A stretch of 34,658 nucleotides of DNA from Acetobacteraceae bacterium (GCA_019241425.1 JAFAXA010000036.1:1-34658), one strand, 5' to 3'. Counted from the first letter of the stretch, positions 7,991-16,727 are shown. Made by a program: numbers and translations. The notes: generated by a model not told the origin, from the sequence alone.

Positions 7991-9334
7991 ATGCAGACCG
8001 ACTTCGCTCCCGAGCTGCTCGCCAAACCGGACTTCGCCGAATCCGAACGTGTTGTCCGCACCTGCGTCCATTGCGGATTCTGTACCGCGACCTGTCCGAC
8101 CTATGTGCTGCTCGGCGACGAGCTGGATAGTCCGCGCGGCCGCATCTACCTGATGAAGGAGATGCTGGAGAAGAACAAGCCGGCCGACGAAAAGACGGTA
8201 AAGCACATCGACCGCTGCCTCACCTGCCTGTCCTGCATGAGCACGTGCCCGTCCGGCGTCAACTACATGCATTTGGTCGATCACGCGCGGCACCACATCG
8301 AAAAGACATACAGGCGGCCGTTCGCGGACCGGCAGCTGAGGCGATTGCTGGCGACCGTGCTGCCGTATCCGGCCGCGTTCCGGGCCGCGCTCCGGGCCGG
8401 CACGTTCGGGCGGCTGTTTTCGCGCGCGATGCCGAAGCAACTGCGGGCGATTATGGAGATGGCGCCGAAGCAGATACCGGCCGCGTCGCCGATGGACAAG
8501 CCGCAGGTGTTTGCGGCCGAGGGCAAAAAGGTCGCGCGCGTCGCGCTGATGACGGGGTGCGCGCAGCAGGTGCTGATGCCGCAGATCAACGAGGCGACCA
8601 TCCGCTTGCTCCGGCGTCACGGCTGCGAGGTGGTGGTTGCGAAAGGCAGCGGCTGCTGCGGCGCGCTGACGCATCATCTCGGGATGGAAGCGCTCAGCTT
8701 CGCAAAGGCCAATATCGACGCTTGGATGCGCGAAAAGACGGGCGGCGGCCTCGATGCCATCATCATCAACGCGTCCGGCTGCGGCACGACGGTCAAGGAT
8801 TACGGGTTTACGTTCCGCGCCGATCCGGCCTACGCCGACAAGGCGGCCACGGTATCGGCGCTGACAAAGGACATTTCCGAGTTCATGACGACGCTCGGCC
8901 TCCACGCGCCGGTGGTCGAGACCGGGCAGCGCGTCGCCTATCACGCGGCCTGTTCCCTGCAGCATGGGCAGAACGTGCGCCGCGAGCCGAAGGAACTGCT
9001 GCTCGCGGCCGGGTTCGATGTCACGGACATTCCCGAGTCGCACATTTGCTGCGGCTCGGCCGGCACCTACAATCTCCTGCAACCGGAAATCGCGGTGCAG
9101 CTCCGGGACCGCAAGGTTGGCAATATCGGGCGCACAAAGCCGGATTTGATTGCGGCCGGCAATATCGGCTGCATCACGCAGATCGCGACCGGGACCGAGA
9201 CCCCGATATTGCACACGGTGGAATTGCTTGATTGGGCGACCGGCGGACCAAGGCCGAAAGTGCTGGATCGCTTGGCGCGCCGCGTCTCGGCGATGCCGCC
9301 GGCGGAAAGCGTGGAGTTGGTGGCCGGAACCTGA
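7991..9334 (+). CDS. glcF: Glycolate oxidase iron-sulfur subunit GlcF
   Basis: The 447-residue subunit carries electrons from the flavin subunits towards quinone at the membrane. It has two classic 4Fe-4S motifs: C25-x2-C28-x2-C31-x3-C35 followed by P, and C76-x2-C79-x2-C82-x3-C86 followed by P. Two CCG-domain motifs follow, GSGCCGALTHH and HICCGSAGTY, as in heterodisulfide-reductase-like GlcF and LutA proteins. It is slightly longer than the enterobacterial version (about 407). The ATG lies 8 bp after glcE. The stop is a single base from the stop of the convergent lprI-like gene, so no separate terminator exists here. Confidence 0.95.
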   Translation: MQTDFAPELLAKPDFAESERVVRTCVHCGFCTATCPTYVLLGDELDSPRGRIYLMKEMLEKNKPADEKTVKHIDRCLTCLSCMSTCPSGVNYMHLVDHARHHIEKTYRRPFADRQLRRLLATVLPYPAAFRAALRAGTFGRLFSRAMPKQLRAIMEMAPKQIPAASPMDKPQVFAAEGKKVARVALMTGCAQQVLMPQINEATIRLLRRHGCEVVVAKGSGCCGALTHHLGMEALSFAKANIDAWMREKTGGGLDAIIINASGCGTTVKDYGFTFRADPAYADKAATVSALTKDISEFMTTLGLHAPVVETGQRVAYHAACSLQHGQNVRREPKELLLAAGFDVTDIPESHICCGSAGTYNLLQPEIAVQLRDRKVGNIGRTKPDLIAAGNIGCITQIATGTETPILHTVELLDWATGGPRPKVLDRLARRVSAMPPAESVELVAGT

Positions 9335-9335
9335 G

Positions 9336-9719
9336 CTAGGGCCGGACCCCCTCCTCCAGTTCCAGGGCGCGGTCGCGGGTCATACGCGCCAAGCAGTCGG
9401 CCCCGACGACTCGGCTGATCGTACCGGATGTCGTGGCGTAGTAGGCGCAATTCTGCTTGCGGAACGTGAGCCAGGCACGCTCAGCCGCTTGCAATTGCGG
9501 CTGCTGCCCGGCCTCCGCCTCGGCGGCCGCCATCGCTTTCTGATAGGCGGCGTTGAGCTTGCGGTCCCAATCCTGGGTGAAGCCGTCGAGGCAAGCGCTG
9601 ATATCCATTGTCGTGCCGAGGTTGTGGCAGCGCTCAAGGTCGTCGTCGCCTGGGGCGGCGCATACCGGACTCGGGGCGAGACCCAGCATGACGCAGAGCG
9701 CCAACGCCATTTGCTTCAC
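9336..9719 (-). CDS. LprI-like (DUF1311) small secreted protein
   Basis: A 127-residue exported protein: residues 1-21 form a Sec signal peptide ending CAA. The mature part carries the LprI N-terminal/DUF1311 pattern: LERCHNLGTTMDISACLDGF, LNAAYQKAM, ERAWLTFRKQNCAYYA, and a further Cys in GADCLARMTRDR. The spaced cysteines probably form disulfides in the periplasm. Some relatives inhibit lysozyme, but the function of most is unknown. The GTG start (9717-9719) overlaps the TGA of the ampG-like gene (9716-9718), a coupled arrangement linking it to peptidoglycan recycling. The match to the domain is good and the biochemical role is open. Confidence 0.8.
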   Translation of the reverse strand: MKQMALALCVMLGLAPSPVCAAPGDDDLERCHNLGTTMDISACLDGFTQDWDRKLNAAYQKAMAAAEAEAGQQPQLQAAERAWLTFRKQNCAYYATTSGTISRVVGADCLARMTRDRALELEEGVRP

Positions 9720-11020
9720 GCGACCGCCTCCTCCTTACGCTCCACCGGCGGGAAACGCCGCAGGATACGCAGCATGATCAGCATCGCCGGCACGGCCGCG
9801 AACAGGCAGACCGAATAGAACAAGGTCCACCCGAGCGCGGCTGCCAAAAAGCCCGACAGCCCGCCGATGGTTCGCAGCGCGATCGCCGCCAATGACGAGA
9901 GCAGCGCATACTGCGTGGCGGTGAATGCCACCGAACACAGGCCGGAAAGATAGGTGATGAAGGCGGCGTCGGCCATGCCCTCCGCGAACGCCTCCACGCC
10001 AACCGTCGCGTACAAGACGTGGTGCTCGCCCGCCGAGGTCGCGAGCACGACATACATCGCCATCGCGACGGTCTGGATGGTGCCGGTCCATAGCAGCGCC
10101 CGGCCCACGCCGAGCTTTGCGATCAGCCACCCGCCGCTCGCCGTGCCGACGATGGTTGCCGGAAGCGAGAACCAGCTCGAGGCGATCGCGATCGCGACGC
10201 GGTCGAAGCCGAGGGAACGATAGAACGGCGCGGTCATGACACCGGCCATCGCTTCGCCGAGTTTGAACAGCGCAACGAAGGCGATGATCGTTCCGGCGCC
10301 GGGGCGGCTCATGAAATCGCGCAGCGGTTCGATGACCGCGCGGGCCAAGCGGTGGGAGAAACCGGGGCGGTCGGGCGTCGCGCGGCTGATTGCGGGCTCG
10401 GGGGCGAGCAGCGTCAGCAGCGGTCCGAGGGCGACCAGCGCCGCGACGCAAAGCAGCGAGGCATGCCAGCCGATGCGGCTCGCCGCCCAGATCGCGCCCG
10501 GCGAGGCCGCGAGCAGCGCGGCCCGGTAGCCCCACACATAGGCCGCCATCGCGGCACCTTGCGCGCGCGCCGGAAAAGTCTCGATCCGCCAGGCGTCGAT
10601 GCCGATGTCCTGGCTTGCCGAGCAGAAGGCGACCAGCGCCGCGGCGGCGACCGCGCCGGCGGGCGCCGCACCGGGATCGGAGAGCGCCAGCAACACGCAA
10701 CTACCAACCAGCGCCGGCTGGATGGCGAGCAGCCAGCCGCGACGGCGCCCGAGCCGCGCCAAAGGCCCGGGCGGCCGCATTTGGTCGAGCATCGGCGCCC
10801 AGAGGAATTTGAGCGTATAGGCGAGGCCGATATTGGCGGTGAGGCCGATTGCCGCCAGCGAGACGTTCGCCTCCGAGAGCCAAAGCCGGAACGTGAAGCC
10901 GGAAAGCGGCAGCGGCAGCCCGGCGACGAAGCCGTACCCCGCCATCAGCCAGAGCCGGCTATCGGCAAGCAGGGCGCGAAAAGCCGGTTGTTCCCTCCGG
11001 TCAGGGCGTGGTGCCGGCAT
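9716..11020 (-). CDS. ampG: AmpG family muropeptide permease (MFS)
   Basis: The 434-residue inner-membrane carrier has about 12 hydrophobic segments. The AmpG hallmarks are LPLPLSGFTFRLWLSE near the N-terminus, TLKFLWAPMLDQ after helix 2, GRRRGWL, and SQDIGIDAWRIE in mid-protein, the signature of proteins importing GlcNAc-anhydroMurNAc peptides from the periplasm for cell-wall recycling. The ATG at 11020 has AGGAAGG upstream. It overlaps the downstream LprI-like gene. In enterobacteria AmpG controls beta-lactamase induction; a beta-lactamase-like gene is present in this window but about 9 kb away, with no ampR seen. Substrate specificity is inferred from family alone. Confidence 0.87.
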   Translation of the reverse strand: MPAPRPDRREQPAFRALLADSRLWLMAGYGFVAGLPLPLSGFTFRLWLSEANVSLAAIGLTANIGLAYTLKFLWAPMLDQMRPPGPLARLGRRRGWLLAIQPALVGSCVLLALSDPGAAPAGAVAAAALVAFCSASQDIGIDAWRIETFPARAQGAAMAAYVWGYRAALLAASPGAIWAASRIGWHASLLCVAALVALGPLLTLLAPEPAISRATPDRPGFSHRLARAVIEPLRDFMSRPGAGTIIAFVALFKLGEAMAGVMTAPFYRSLGFDRVAIAIASSWFSLPATIVGTASGGWLIAKLGVGRALLWTGTIQTVAMAMYVVLATSAGEHHVLYATVGVEAFAEGMADAAFITYLSGLCSVAFTATQYALLSSLAAIALRTIGGLSGFLAAALGWTLFYSVCLFAAVPAMLIMLRILRRFPPVERKEEAVA

Positions 11021-11534
11021 GGCGCCTTCCTGCGCGGCATTGTCCGATTCGGCAAACCGGACCGGCTATGCGTGCGACTATCCATACTCCGCCGCAGGTG
11101 TTTTGGAACTCGTGTGGCAGGGTCCGCTCGGGCTCCAGCGCAGCCGGAGAGCAGATGGAGACGCAATGCAAAGGCCCGAGACGATCGGCTCTTCGCACGT
11201 CTCTTTGTCACATCGAGAATGCGATCCTACCGATGAGTGGAACAGGCGTCGTTTGTCACGATAGCTGCCGGGGAGGTATTGCAATCCTGCTGCATATGAT
11301 ACGGCTGGCCGCTGGCCCGAGATGTAATGTCCCTTGAATCGAGCGTCGCCGGTGACATCGAAAGCACAAACTGTAGGCGAGACTGTTACGTGAGCGAAGG
11401 CGGGGCCACCCTGTACATTTCGGCATTCGCGGCGAGGAGCCCGCGCGTCGCGGCAGTGCCGTGGCACGCGCCGATGGCCGGTTTCCGGGCCGGGCGAATG
11501 TTCTTCGTTTGACCCCTTCACCTTCACGGAACGC
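11021..11534. promoter_or_regulatory. 514-bp divergent intergenic region upstream of the di-haem cytochrome gene
   Basis: No reading frame here looks like a protein on either strand. The stretch separates ampG (minus) from the di-haem cytochrome gene (plus). It holds a direct repeat TTTGTCAC at 11204-11211 and 11252-11259 (48 bp apart) and a TATGAT -10-like hexamer near 11295 without a matching -35 box. A regulator-binding region or a small RNA is possible, but nothing here proves either. Confidence 0.35.
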
Positions 11535-13442
11535 ATGATCATGCGCAGCATCGCTCGTTTGCCGTTCATGACGCTCAGCATGATGCTCGCTCTGTCGTCG
11601 AGCGGCTCTGACAGGATCAGGATTGGCGGCATCGGCGAGGTGCATGCTCAGGGAACGGACTATGCCGGCCGCGTTACGTTCCTGGACCAGAATTGGTCGC
11701 CCGAGGACCGGCTGCAGTATTACTTCACCTCTCAAGGGTCGGCTGCGACACGCTACGACGTGTTCCTCGCCTTGGAGCAGGCCAACTCGCAGGAGTTGTT
11801 CCGATCCGACGCGAACATGTCCCGATATGGGCTGGTACCGTCGCCGGCCGATCCAACCTACAATCCCGACGGCCTCCCTATCGGCATCGCGAAAGCGGCG
11901 GTTGCGGAGGGGCAGTTCAGCGGCTCCTGGGCGGGGTTGACCTGCGCTGCGTGCCATAACGGCCAGCTCGAATACAAAGGCGCCCGGATCCGGATCAACG
12001 GTGGCACGAACACCGCACTGAACATGCAGGCGTTCCTCGATGGTCTGGACGATGCGTTGGCGGCAACGGTTGCCGATCCGGCGAAGTTTGACCGGATGGC
12101 AGCGCGGCTGGGCCGCACCGACCCGTCTAGCCGGGAAGAGTTACGCCGATGGGTTTCTGAAGACGCAGCGGCGACGCATATCTACAGGCATAAAACGGCC
12201 GTGATGTCGTATCCCGTTGGGCCGGGACGTATCGATGCGCTGGCGCTGATCCACAACCAGGTCATCGGCCGCCAGCTTGGATTTGCAGAGAATCTGCGGC
12301 CGGTCGCTGCACCCGTCAAGTATTCTTTCACTTGGAACATACCGCAATCGGCCTGGGCGCAGTGGAGCGGCGTGCTGCCCGACCCTGTGTTGCGCAACGC
12401 CGGCGAGGCGATGGGCGTTTTCGTGAGAACCGACCTGACATCGCCGACCGTCGCCGAAGGCTTGTTCGAGTCGACCATCGACATGCGCGGCCTCATCAAG
12501 CTCGAGGATCTGCTTCGCAAGCTGGCGCCGCCCGTTTGGCCGGAATCGGTGTTCGGACCGATCGACCGGGCGAAGGCGGCGGTGGGCAAGCAGCTATTCG
12601 CGGAGAACTGCGGTAGCTGCCATTCGAGTTGGCCCCATCGGTGGAGCGAGCCGCGGCTAGAGGGGCGGCGCTTTGTCGAGAACGCGATCGTGAAAGCCGA
12701 CGTGATCGGCACGGACACGACGGCGTTCAACAATCCGCAATTCCAGAGCGCCGCAAGCTTCCAGCACGGCGCGCTGGCTCAGTTCCTGCCTTCGGCGCCG
12801 GACGGCCCGAGCATGGCGTCCAATCCGGAACTGTTTGGCGTGTTGCGCACCGTTTTCTTCACGATGGAGTTGGATAAGCTCGGCCTGAGCCATGAGGAAC
12901 GGCTCTCGGCCCACAATTACAGCCCGTTCTTTCCCGACCCGCAGGATCCGCCTCCGGCGGTACCCGCTTACAAGGCCAACCCGATCGAAGGCATGTGGGC
13001 GTCACCGCCGTATCTGCACAACGGATCGGTCCCGAACCTCTACGAATTGCTGATACCGGCCGCGGAGCGGACCAAAAAATTCTTTGTCGGTCGCGAGTTC
13101 GATCCGGTCCGGGTCGGCGTCGACATGTCGGGGAACACGGGAAGGTTCGAGATGGATACGACGATGACCGGGAACTTCAACGCGGGCCATTCCTTCGAGA
13201 ACGGGGGCGGCCCGGGCACCATCGGCCGGCTGCTCACAGACGACGAGCGTTGGGCCCTCGTTGAGTATATGAAGTCGGTCCCGGAAGTGCCGGCGCAGGT
13301 CACGCCGAACGGCGGTCCGCCGAACCCGGTCCGCGCCTGGCTCGATCCGAATTTCTACCATGTGCGCCACCCCGGGACCTACACTGGCGCGCCACAGCTC
13401 GCCGGGGCAACCGACACGGCACCCGCGGCAAAGCCGCAATGA
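11535..13442 (+). CDS. RoxA/RoxB-like di-haem c-type cytochrome (peroxidase/oxygenase superfamily)
   Basis: The 635-residue product has two covalent haem motifs, CAACH (137-141) and CGSCH (359-363), spaced as in the bacterial di-haem peroxidase superfamily. Its length and the C-terminal PPYLHNGSVPNLYELL (491-506) resemble the RoxA/RoxB branch, whose studied members cleave polyisoprene oxidatively, rather than the short 330-residue CcpA peroxidases. The N-terminus has a hydrophobic stretch (about 8-22) and a possible VHA-QG cleavage site near 36-40, so export to the periplasm or outside is expected and is needed for haem attachment. Start ATG 11535 or 11541. A Tat-type P450 gene follows 104 bp downstream with a long hairpin between. 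The substrate is unknown. Confidence 0.85.
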   Translation: MIMRSIARLPFMTLSMMLALSSSGSDRIRIGGIGEVHAQGTDYAGRVTFLDQNWSPEDRLQYYFTSQGSAATRYDVFLALEQANSQELFRSDANMSRYGLVPSPADPTYNPDGLPIGIAKAAVAEGQFSGSWAGLTCAACHNGQLEYKGARIRINGGTNTALNMQAFLDGLDDALAATVADPAKFDRMAARLGRTDPSSREELRRWVSEDAAATHIYRHKTAVMSYPVGPGRIDALALIHNQVIGRQLGFAENLRPVAAPVKYSFTWNIPQSAWAQWSGVLPDPVLRNAGEAMGVFVRTDLTSPTVAEGLFESTIDMRGLIKLEDLLRKLAPPVWPESVFGPIDRAKAAVGKQLFAENCGSCHSSWPHRWSEPRLEGRRFVENAIVKADVIGTDTTAFNNPQFQSAASFQHGALAQFLPSAPDGPSMASNPELFGVLRTVFFTMELDKLGLSHEERLSAHNYSPFFPDPQDPPPAVPAYKANPIEGMWASPPYLHNGSVPNLYELLIPAAERTKKFFVGREFDPVRVGVDMSGNTGRFEMDTTMTGNFNAGHSFENGGGPGTIGRLLTDDERWALVEYMKSVPEVPAQVTPNGGPPNPVRAWLDPNFYHVRHPGTYTGAPQLAGATDTAPAAKPQ

Positions 13443-13464
13443 GCCCATGCTGAGAGGCAAAAAC

Positions 13465-13524
13465 CGCCCCCGTACCGGAGCGATTGCGCCGGCTGATGTC
13501 TGATCTGGCGCGGGTGCGGGGGCG
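13465..13524. promoter_or_regulatory. Nested hairpin between the di-haem cytochrome and P450 genes
   Basis: CGCCCCCGTACC (13465-13476) pairs with GGTGCGGGGGCG (13513-13524), a 12-bp stem with one G-U pair. Inside the loop GCGCC (13486-13490) pairs with GGCGC (13507-13511). There is no U tract. It ends just before the P450 ribosome-binding site, so it may act as an attenuator or a processing element that sets the ratio of the two proteins. Confidence 0.45.
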
Positions 13525-13546
13525 CGGCGGCAAAGGGAGAGACGGT

Positions 13547-15117
13547 GTGGAACGACGTCAGATGCTTGCGGCTGCGACCGCGGCTGCGGCTTCAACCGCC
13601 TTCGGCGGACCGCGCGCCCAAGCCGCCGAGGCCGCACCCGGTGACGTAGCGGCCGCGCTTGCGCGGTTCCGCCAATCGATCCCGAGCAATTTCGACCGCG
13701 ACTATGTCGAGAACGCGCTCATCCCCTTCTTCCTCACCAGCGTTTATGTCGGTGAGCCACCGTTATTTCCGATGATCAACCCGATCCTGTCGAAGGAAAA
13801 CGCGTTTCCCGCGGAGTTTCTCGGCCTGATCTACAAGGGGTGGACACCCTCGCGCGAGGAGGGCGTGACCGTCTTTCTGCAAGGCCTGGAGAACCGTGGC
13901 GAGAACAATCTTCGCAAAAGCGGATCTACATGTCCGCGGTCACCCCGGATCTCTACGGCTCGATGTATCGCAGCAAGGTGGTTGCGTTCCTCGACGGGCT
14001 GCTGGACCAGAAGCATGCCGGCAAACCGTTCATGCGGCACTACCTCGACTACTATTTCGACATCTACTGGGATTTGCATGTCGGCGTGAAGGGGAAGGAC
14101 ATCCCGGCCGAAGTTCGAGAGGTCGGCGAGAGCTTCAACACGGTGCTTGCGTATCTGAACCCGATGCAGCCGATCGTGCACGACAACTACATGAAGGTGC
14201 GCGGCAATCTCGACATGCTGCGCGGCTGGATCGATGCGCGTGTCAACGACGTGGCAACCGGACGCGTCGCCCACCCCGAGCGGACGTTTGTTCATTACTG
14301 GCTGAAAAATGCCGGCAACGGCGAGCATTTCGGCAAGCAGGATGTCGTGTTCGAATGCTTCCACAACTTCGTGGCGCTCAGCCAGTGGGGCGCGACGGTG
14401 CATGGCATCATGGGCCGGCTCGATGAGGCGAACGGCGACGCGGACATGCGCGCGTGGTTCGCCAAGACCATGAAGGGCGATTACGACGACGCCAAGGGAA
14501 CACCATACACGCCGCTCGAACTCTATGTGATGGAGATGCTTCGAAGCATGTCTTCCAATCCTGGCAGCATATCCACGCTGGCGGACACGAGGGAATCGAT
14601 CTACGGCCCGTCGCCGTTCCAGTCGCTGGGGCTGCCTTATGAAAGGCATGGCTATGTGACGACGCCGCAGCCGATCACGAGCAAGAGCCCTCTTCAGTGG
14701 AAAGATCCGCTCGCATTCGACCCCGAGCGGTATCGAACCGTTCCGACCAGCGCCGAAATCGACGACGCGAAATGCCGAGAATTGGGTCTGGCCAAGTGCC
14801 CGTTCGACCATACGTCGTTCGACGTGGCGGATGGTCGTCACGCAAGCCTGCAAAACAGCGGGTTCGGCACCGTCTTCGCCGTGGTCGACGGCAAGCCGAT
14901 GCCGGTCTGCGATCACGCGGGCTTCGCGCCCTTCGGCTTTGGATATCGGCGCTGTCCGGGCGAGCAACTGACGGTTCAAGTCTTCGCGGAGTTTCTCCGG
15001 AAGGTTTGGACCGACAAGATCGTATTTTCCAGGCTGGGTTTGGCGAGCCCCGGGCGCGTTCCAGTCGGCCCGAATGCCGTTATCGACGACGACATCACGT
15101 TCAACCGCCGGGGCTGA
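13547..15117 (+). pseudogene. Tat-signal cytochrome P450-like protein, interrupted by a -1 frameshift near 13916-13919
   Basis: Joined across one frameshift, this reads as about 523 residues. The P450 fingerprint is clear: EMLR (330-333, the ExxR motif), FDPERY (391-396, the meander), and FGFGYRRCPG (463-472), which fits FxxGxRxCxG with haem-thiolate Cys470. The GTG start at 13547 follows GGGAGAG and gives MERRQML plus an Ala-rich stretch ending AQAAEA, a twin-arginine-type signal. The I helix lacks the usual AGxxT acid-alcohol pair and reads ECFHNFVALSQWGATV, as in P450s that do not use the normal oxygen-activation route. The frame breaks at the tract GCAAAAGC. One extra A gives the smooth reading LRKKRIYMSAVTP, so a base has been lost in nature or in sequencing. 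The second frame stays open for about 400 codons, arguing for a recent loss or an error. Confidence 0.82.
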
Positions 15118-15168
15118 CGACCTCTGACGTCGAAGTGCAGGCCCCGGGTTGCGCCCCGAGGGGGTTCC

Positions 15169-15192
15169 GTGTCTCAGTCCGGCAAGAGACAC
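15169..15192. terminator. Inverted repeat after the P450 gene
   Basis: GTGTCTC (15169-15175) and GAGACAC (15186-15192) form a perfect 7-bp stem with a 10-nt loop, 52 bp after the P450 stop and 32 bp before the MFS start. There is no U tract, so it is a weak terminator candidate or a regulatory hairpin ahead of the transporter gene. Confidence 0.3.
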
Positions 15193-15223
15193 AACACCAG
15201 AGCACCTGCACCGGAACGAGCCC

Positions 15224-16666
15224 ATGCGACTTTCCGAGACCAAGGCGGTTTTCGAAACCGACGTGCCGGCGCGGCTCGACCGGCTGCCCTGGAGCCGCTT
15301 CCACTGGCTGGTCGTGGTCGCGCTCGGCATCACCTGGATCCTGGACGGGCTGGAGGTGACGCTCGTCGGCTCGCTATCCGGGGCGATTGCCGACAGCCCC
15401 AAACTTTCGCTTTCCGGCGGCCAGATCGGTTACGCGGCGAGCGCCTATCTCGCGGGGGCGGTCGCAGGCGCCCTGTTCTTCGGCTGGCTCACGGACCGGC
15501 TCGGCCGCAAGAAGCTGTTCACCATCACTGTCCTCATCTATTCCTTCGCAACCATCGCCTCCGGGTTCGCCTGGAATTTCTGGTCATTCGCGTTCTTCAG
15601 GGCGATGACCGGCGCCGGCATCGGCGGCGAATACGCCGCCGTGAACGCGACCATCCAGGAGTTGATTCCCGCCCGCCGGCGCGGCTTCACTGATCTCGTC
15701 GTCAACGGCACGTTCTGGGTCGGCGCCGCGATCGGCGCGGTGGGCGCGCTGGTGGTCCTCAATCCCCGCGTGATCGATCCGGAGGTCGGGTGGCGAGCGG
15801 CGTTCGTGATCGGCGGCGCGATCGGCCTCTTTATCGTCTTCCTGCGACGCTTCATTCCGGAGAGTCCGCGCTGGCTGATGACGCATGGCCGCCCAGAAGA
15901 GGCCGAGCGTGTCACCGCCTCCATCGAGCGCCGCGTCGCCGCGGAGAGCGGCGTGAAGCTCGACGCCGGTCCGTTCCCGATGCTTCGGTTGCGCGGGGAC
16001 GTCCGCTCCTGGTTCGGCGCCGGCGCCCGGGCGCTGTTCGGTCAATACCGGAGCCGGACAGTCCTGGGCACCGCCCTGATGGCGTCCCAGGCCTTTTGCT
16101 ACAACGCCGTGCTGTTCACCTACGCCTTGATCCTCACCCGCTTCTACGGCGTCGCTGCGTCCCAGGTGGGCTGGTTCATGCTGCCCTTTGCGCTCGGCAA
16201 TTTCTTGGGACCGCTGGTGCTCGGACGCTTCTTCGACACGCTCGGCCGCAAGACGATGATAACGGCAACCTACGCCATCACCGGGATCGCGATGGCCATT
16301 ACCGGCTGGATGTTCGCGGCCGGCGCCCTGAACGCCGTGCAGCAGACGGCTGCGTGGACGGCAATTTTCTTCGTCGCCAGCGCGGCCGCCAGCTCCGCCT
16401 ATTTGACGGTCGGCGAAAGCTTTCCGCTGGAGGTGCGGGCGATCGCCATTTCGCTGTTCTACGCCTTCGGCACGGCGGTTGGCGGCATAGCGGGCCCGGC
16501 GCTGTTCGGCGCGCTCATCGAAACCGGCGAGCGGAGCGAAATCCTTTGGGGCTATCTGATCGGCGGCGGTCTGATGCTGGTCGGGGCGGGGTTCGAGGCG
16601 GTTCTCGGCGTCGCGGCCGAGCGGCGGCCGCTGGAACAGGTGGCGCCGCCGCTATCGAGTGCGTGA
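15224..16666 (+). CDS. MFS transporter, sugar/metabolite-porter type
   Basis: The 480-residue carrier has about 12 membrane segments. GWLTDRLGRKKLF after helix 2 is the MFS A-motif, RFFDTLGRKTM is its echo in the second half, and PESPRWLMTHGRPEEAERV is the conserved loop end of the sugar-porter/metabolite:H+ symporter group. The start at 15224 (MRLSETKAVFE) matches the usual N-terminus and has GGAACGAG upstream; an ATG at 15149 would add residues lacking resemblance. It lies 106 bp after the P450 gene on the same strand and may carry a substrate or product of the haem enzymes, but that link is only positional. Organic acids or aromatic acids are common substrates in this group. Confidence 0.88.
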   Translation: MRLSETKAVFETDVPARLDRLPWSRFHWLVVVALGITWILDGLEVTLVGSLSGAIADSPKLSLSGGQIGYAASAYLAGAVAGALFFGWLTDRLGRKKLFTITVLIYSFATIASGFAWNFWSFAFFRAMTGAGIGGEYAAVNATIQELIPARRRGFTDLVVNGTFWVGAAIGAVGALVVLNPRVIDPEVGWRAAFVIGGAIGLFIVFLRRFIPESPRWLMTHGRPEEAERVTASIERRVAAESGVKLDAGPFPMLRLRGDVRSWFGAGARALFGQYRSRTVLGTALMASQAFCYNAVLFTYALILTRFYGVAASQVGWFMLPFALGNFLGPLVLGRFFDTLGRKTMITATYAITGIAMAITGWMFAAGALNAVQQTAAWTAIFFVASAAASSAYLTVGESFPLEVRAIAISLFYAFGTAVGGIAGPALFGALIETGERSEILWGYLIGGGLMLVGAGFEAVLGVAAERRPLEQVAPPLSSA

Positions 16667-16727
16667 AGCGGCGGGGAACCTCAAGCGGGCTCGACCGTTC
16701 AGTCGAAACTATCCGGAGGGGAGTCAC

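Noticed and set aside
8245-9231. 328-codon plus-strand frame inside glcF
   Set aside because: It is a shifted frame of glcF with Arg/Gly-rich noise, and glcF has both ferredoxin motifs in its own frame.
13912-13921. Programmed -1 frameshift site in the P450 gene
   Set aside because: The local sequence GCAAAAGC does not fit the X-XXY-YYZ slippery pattern in the incoming frame; a lost A explains it more simply.
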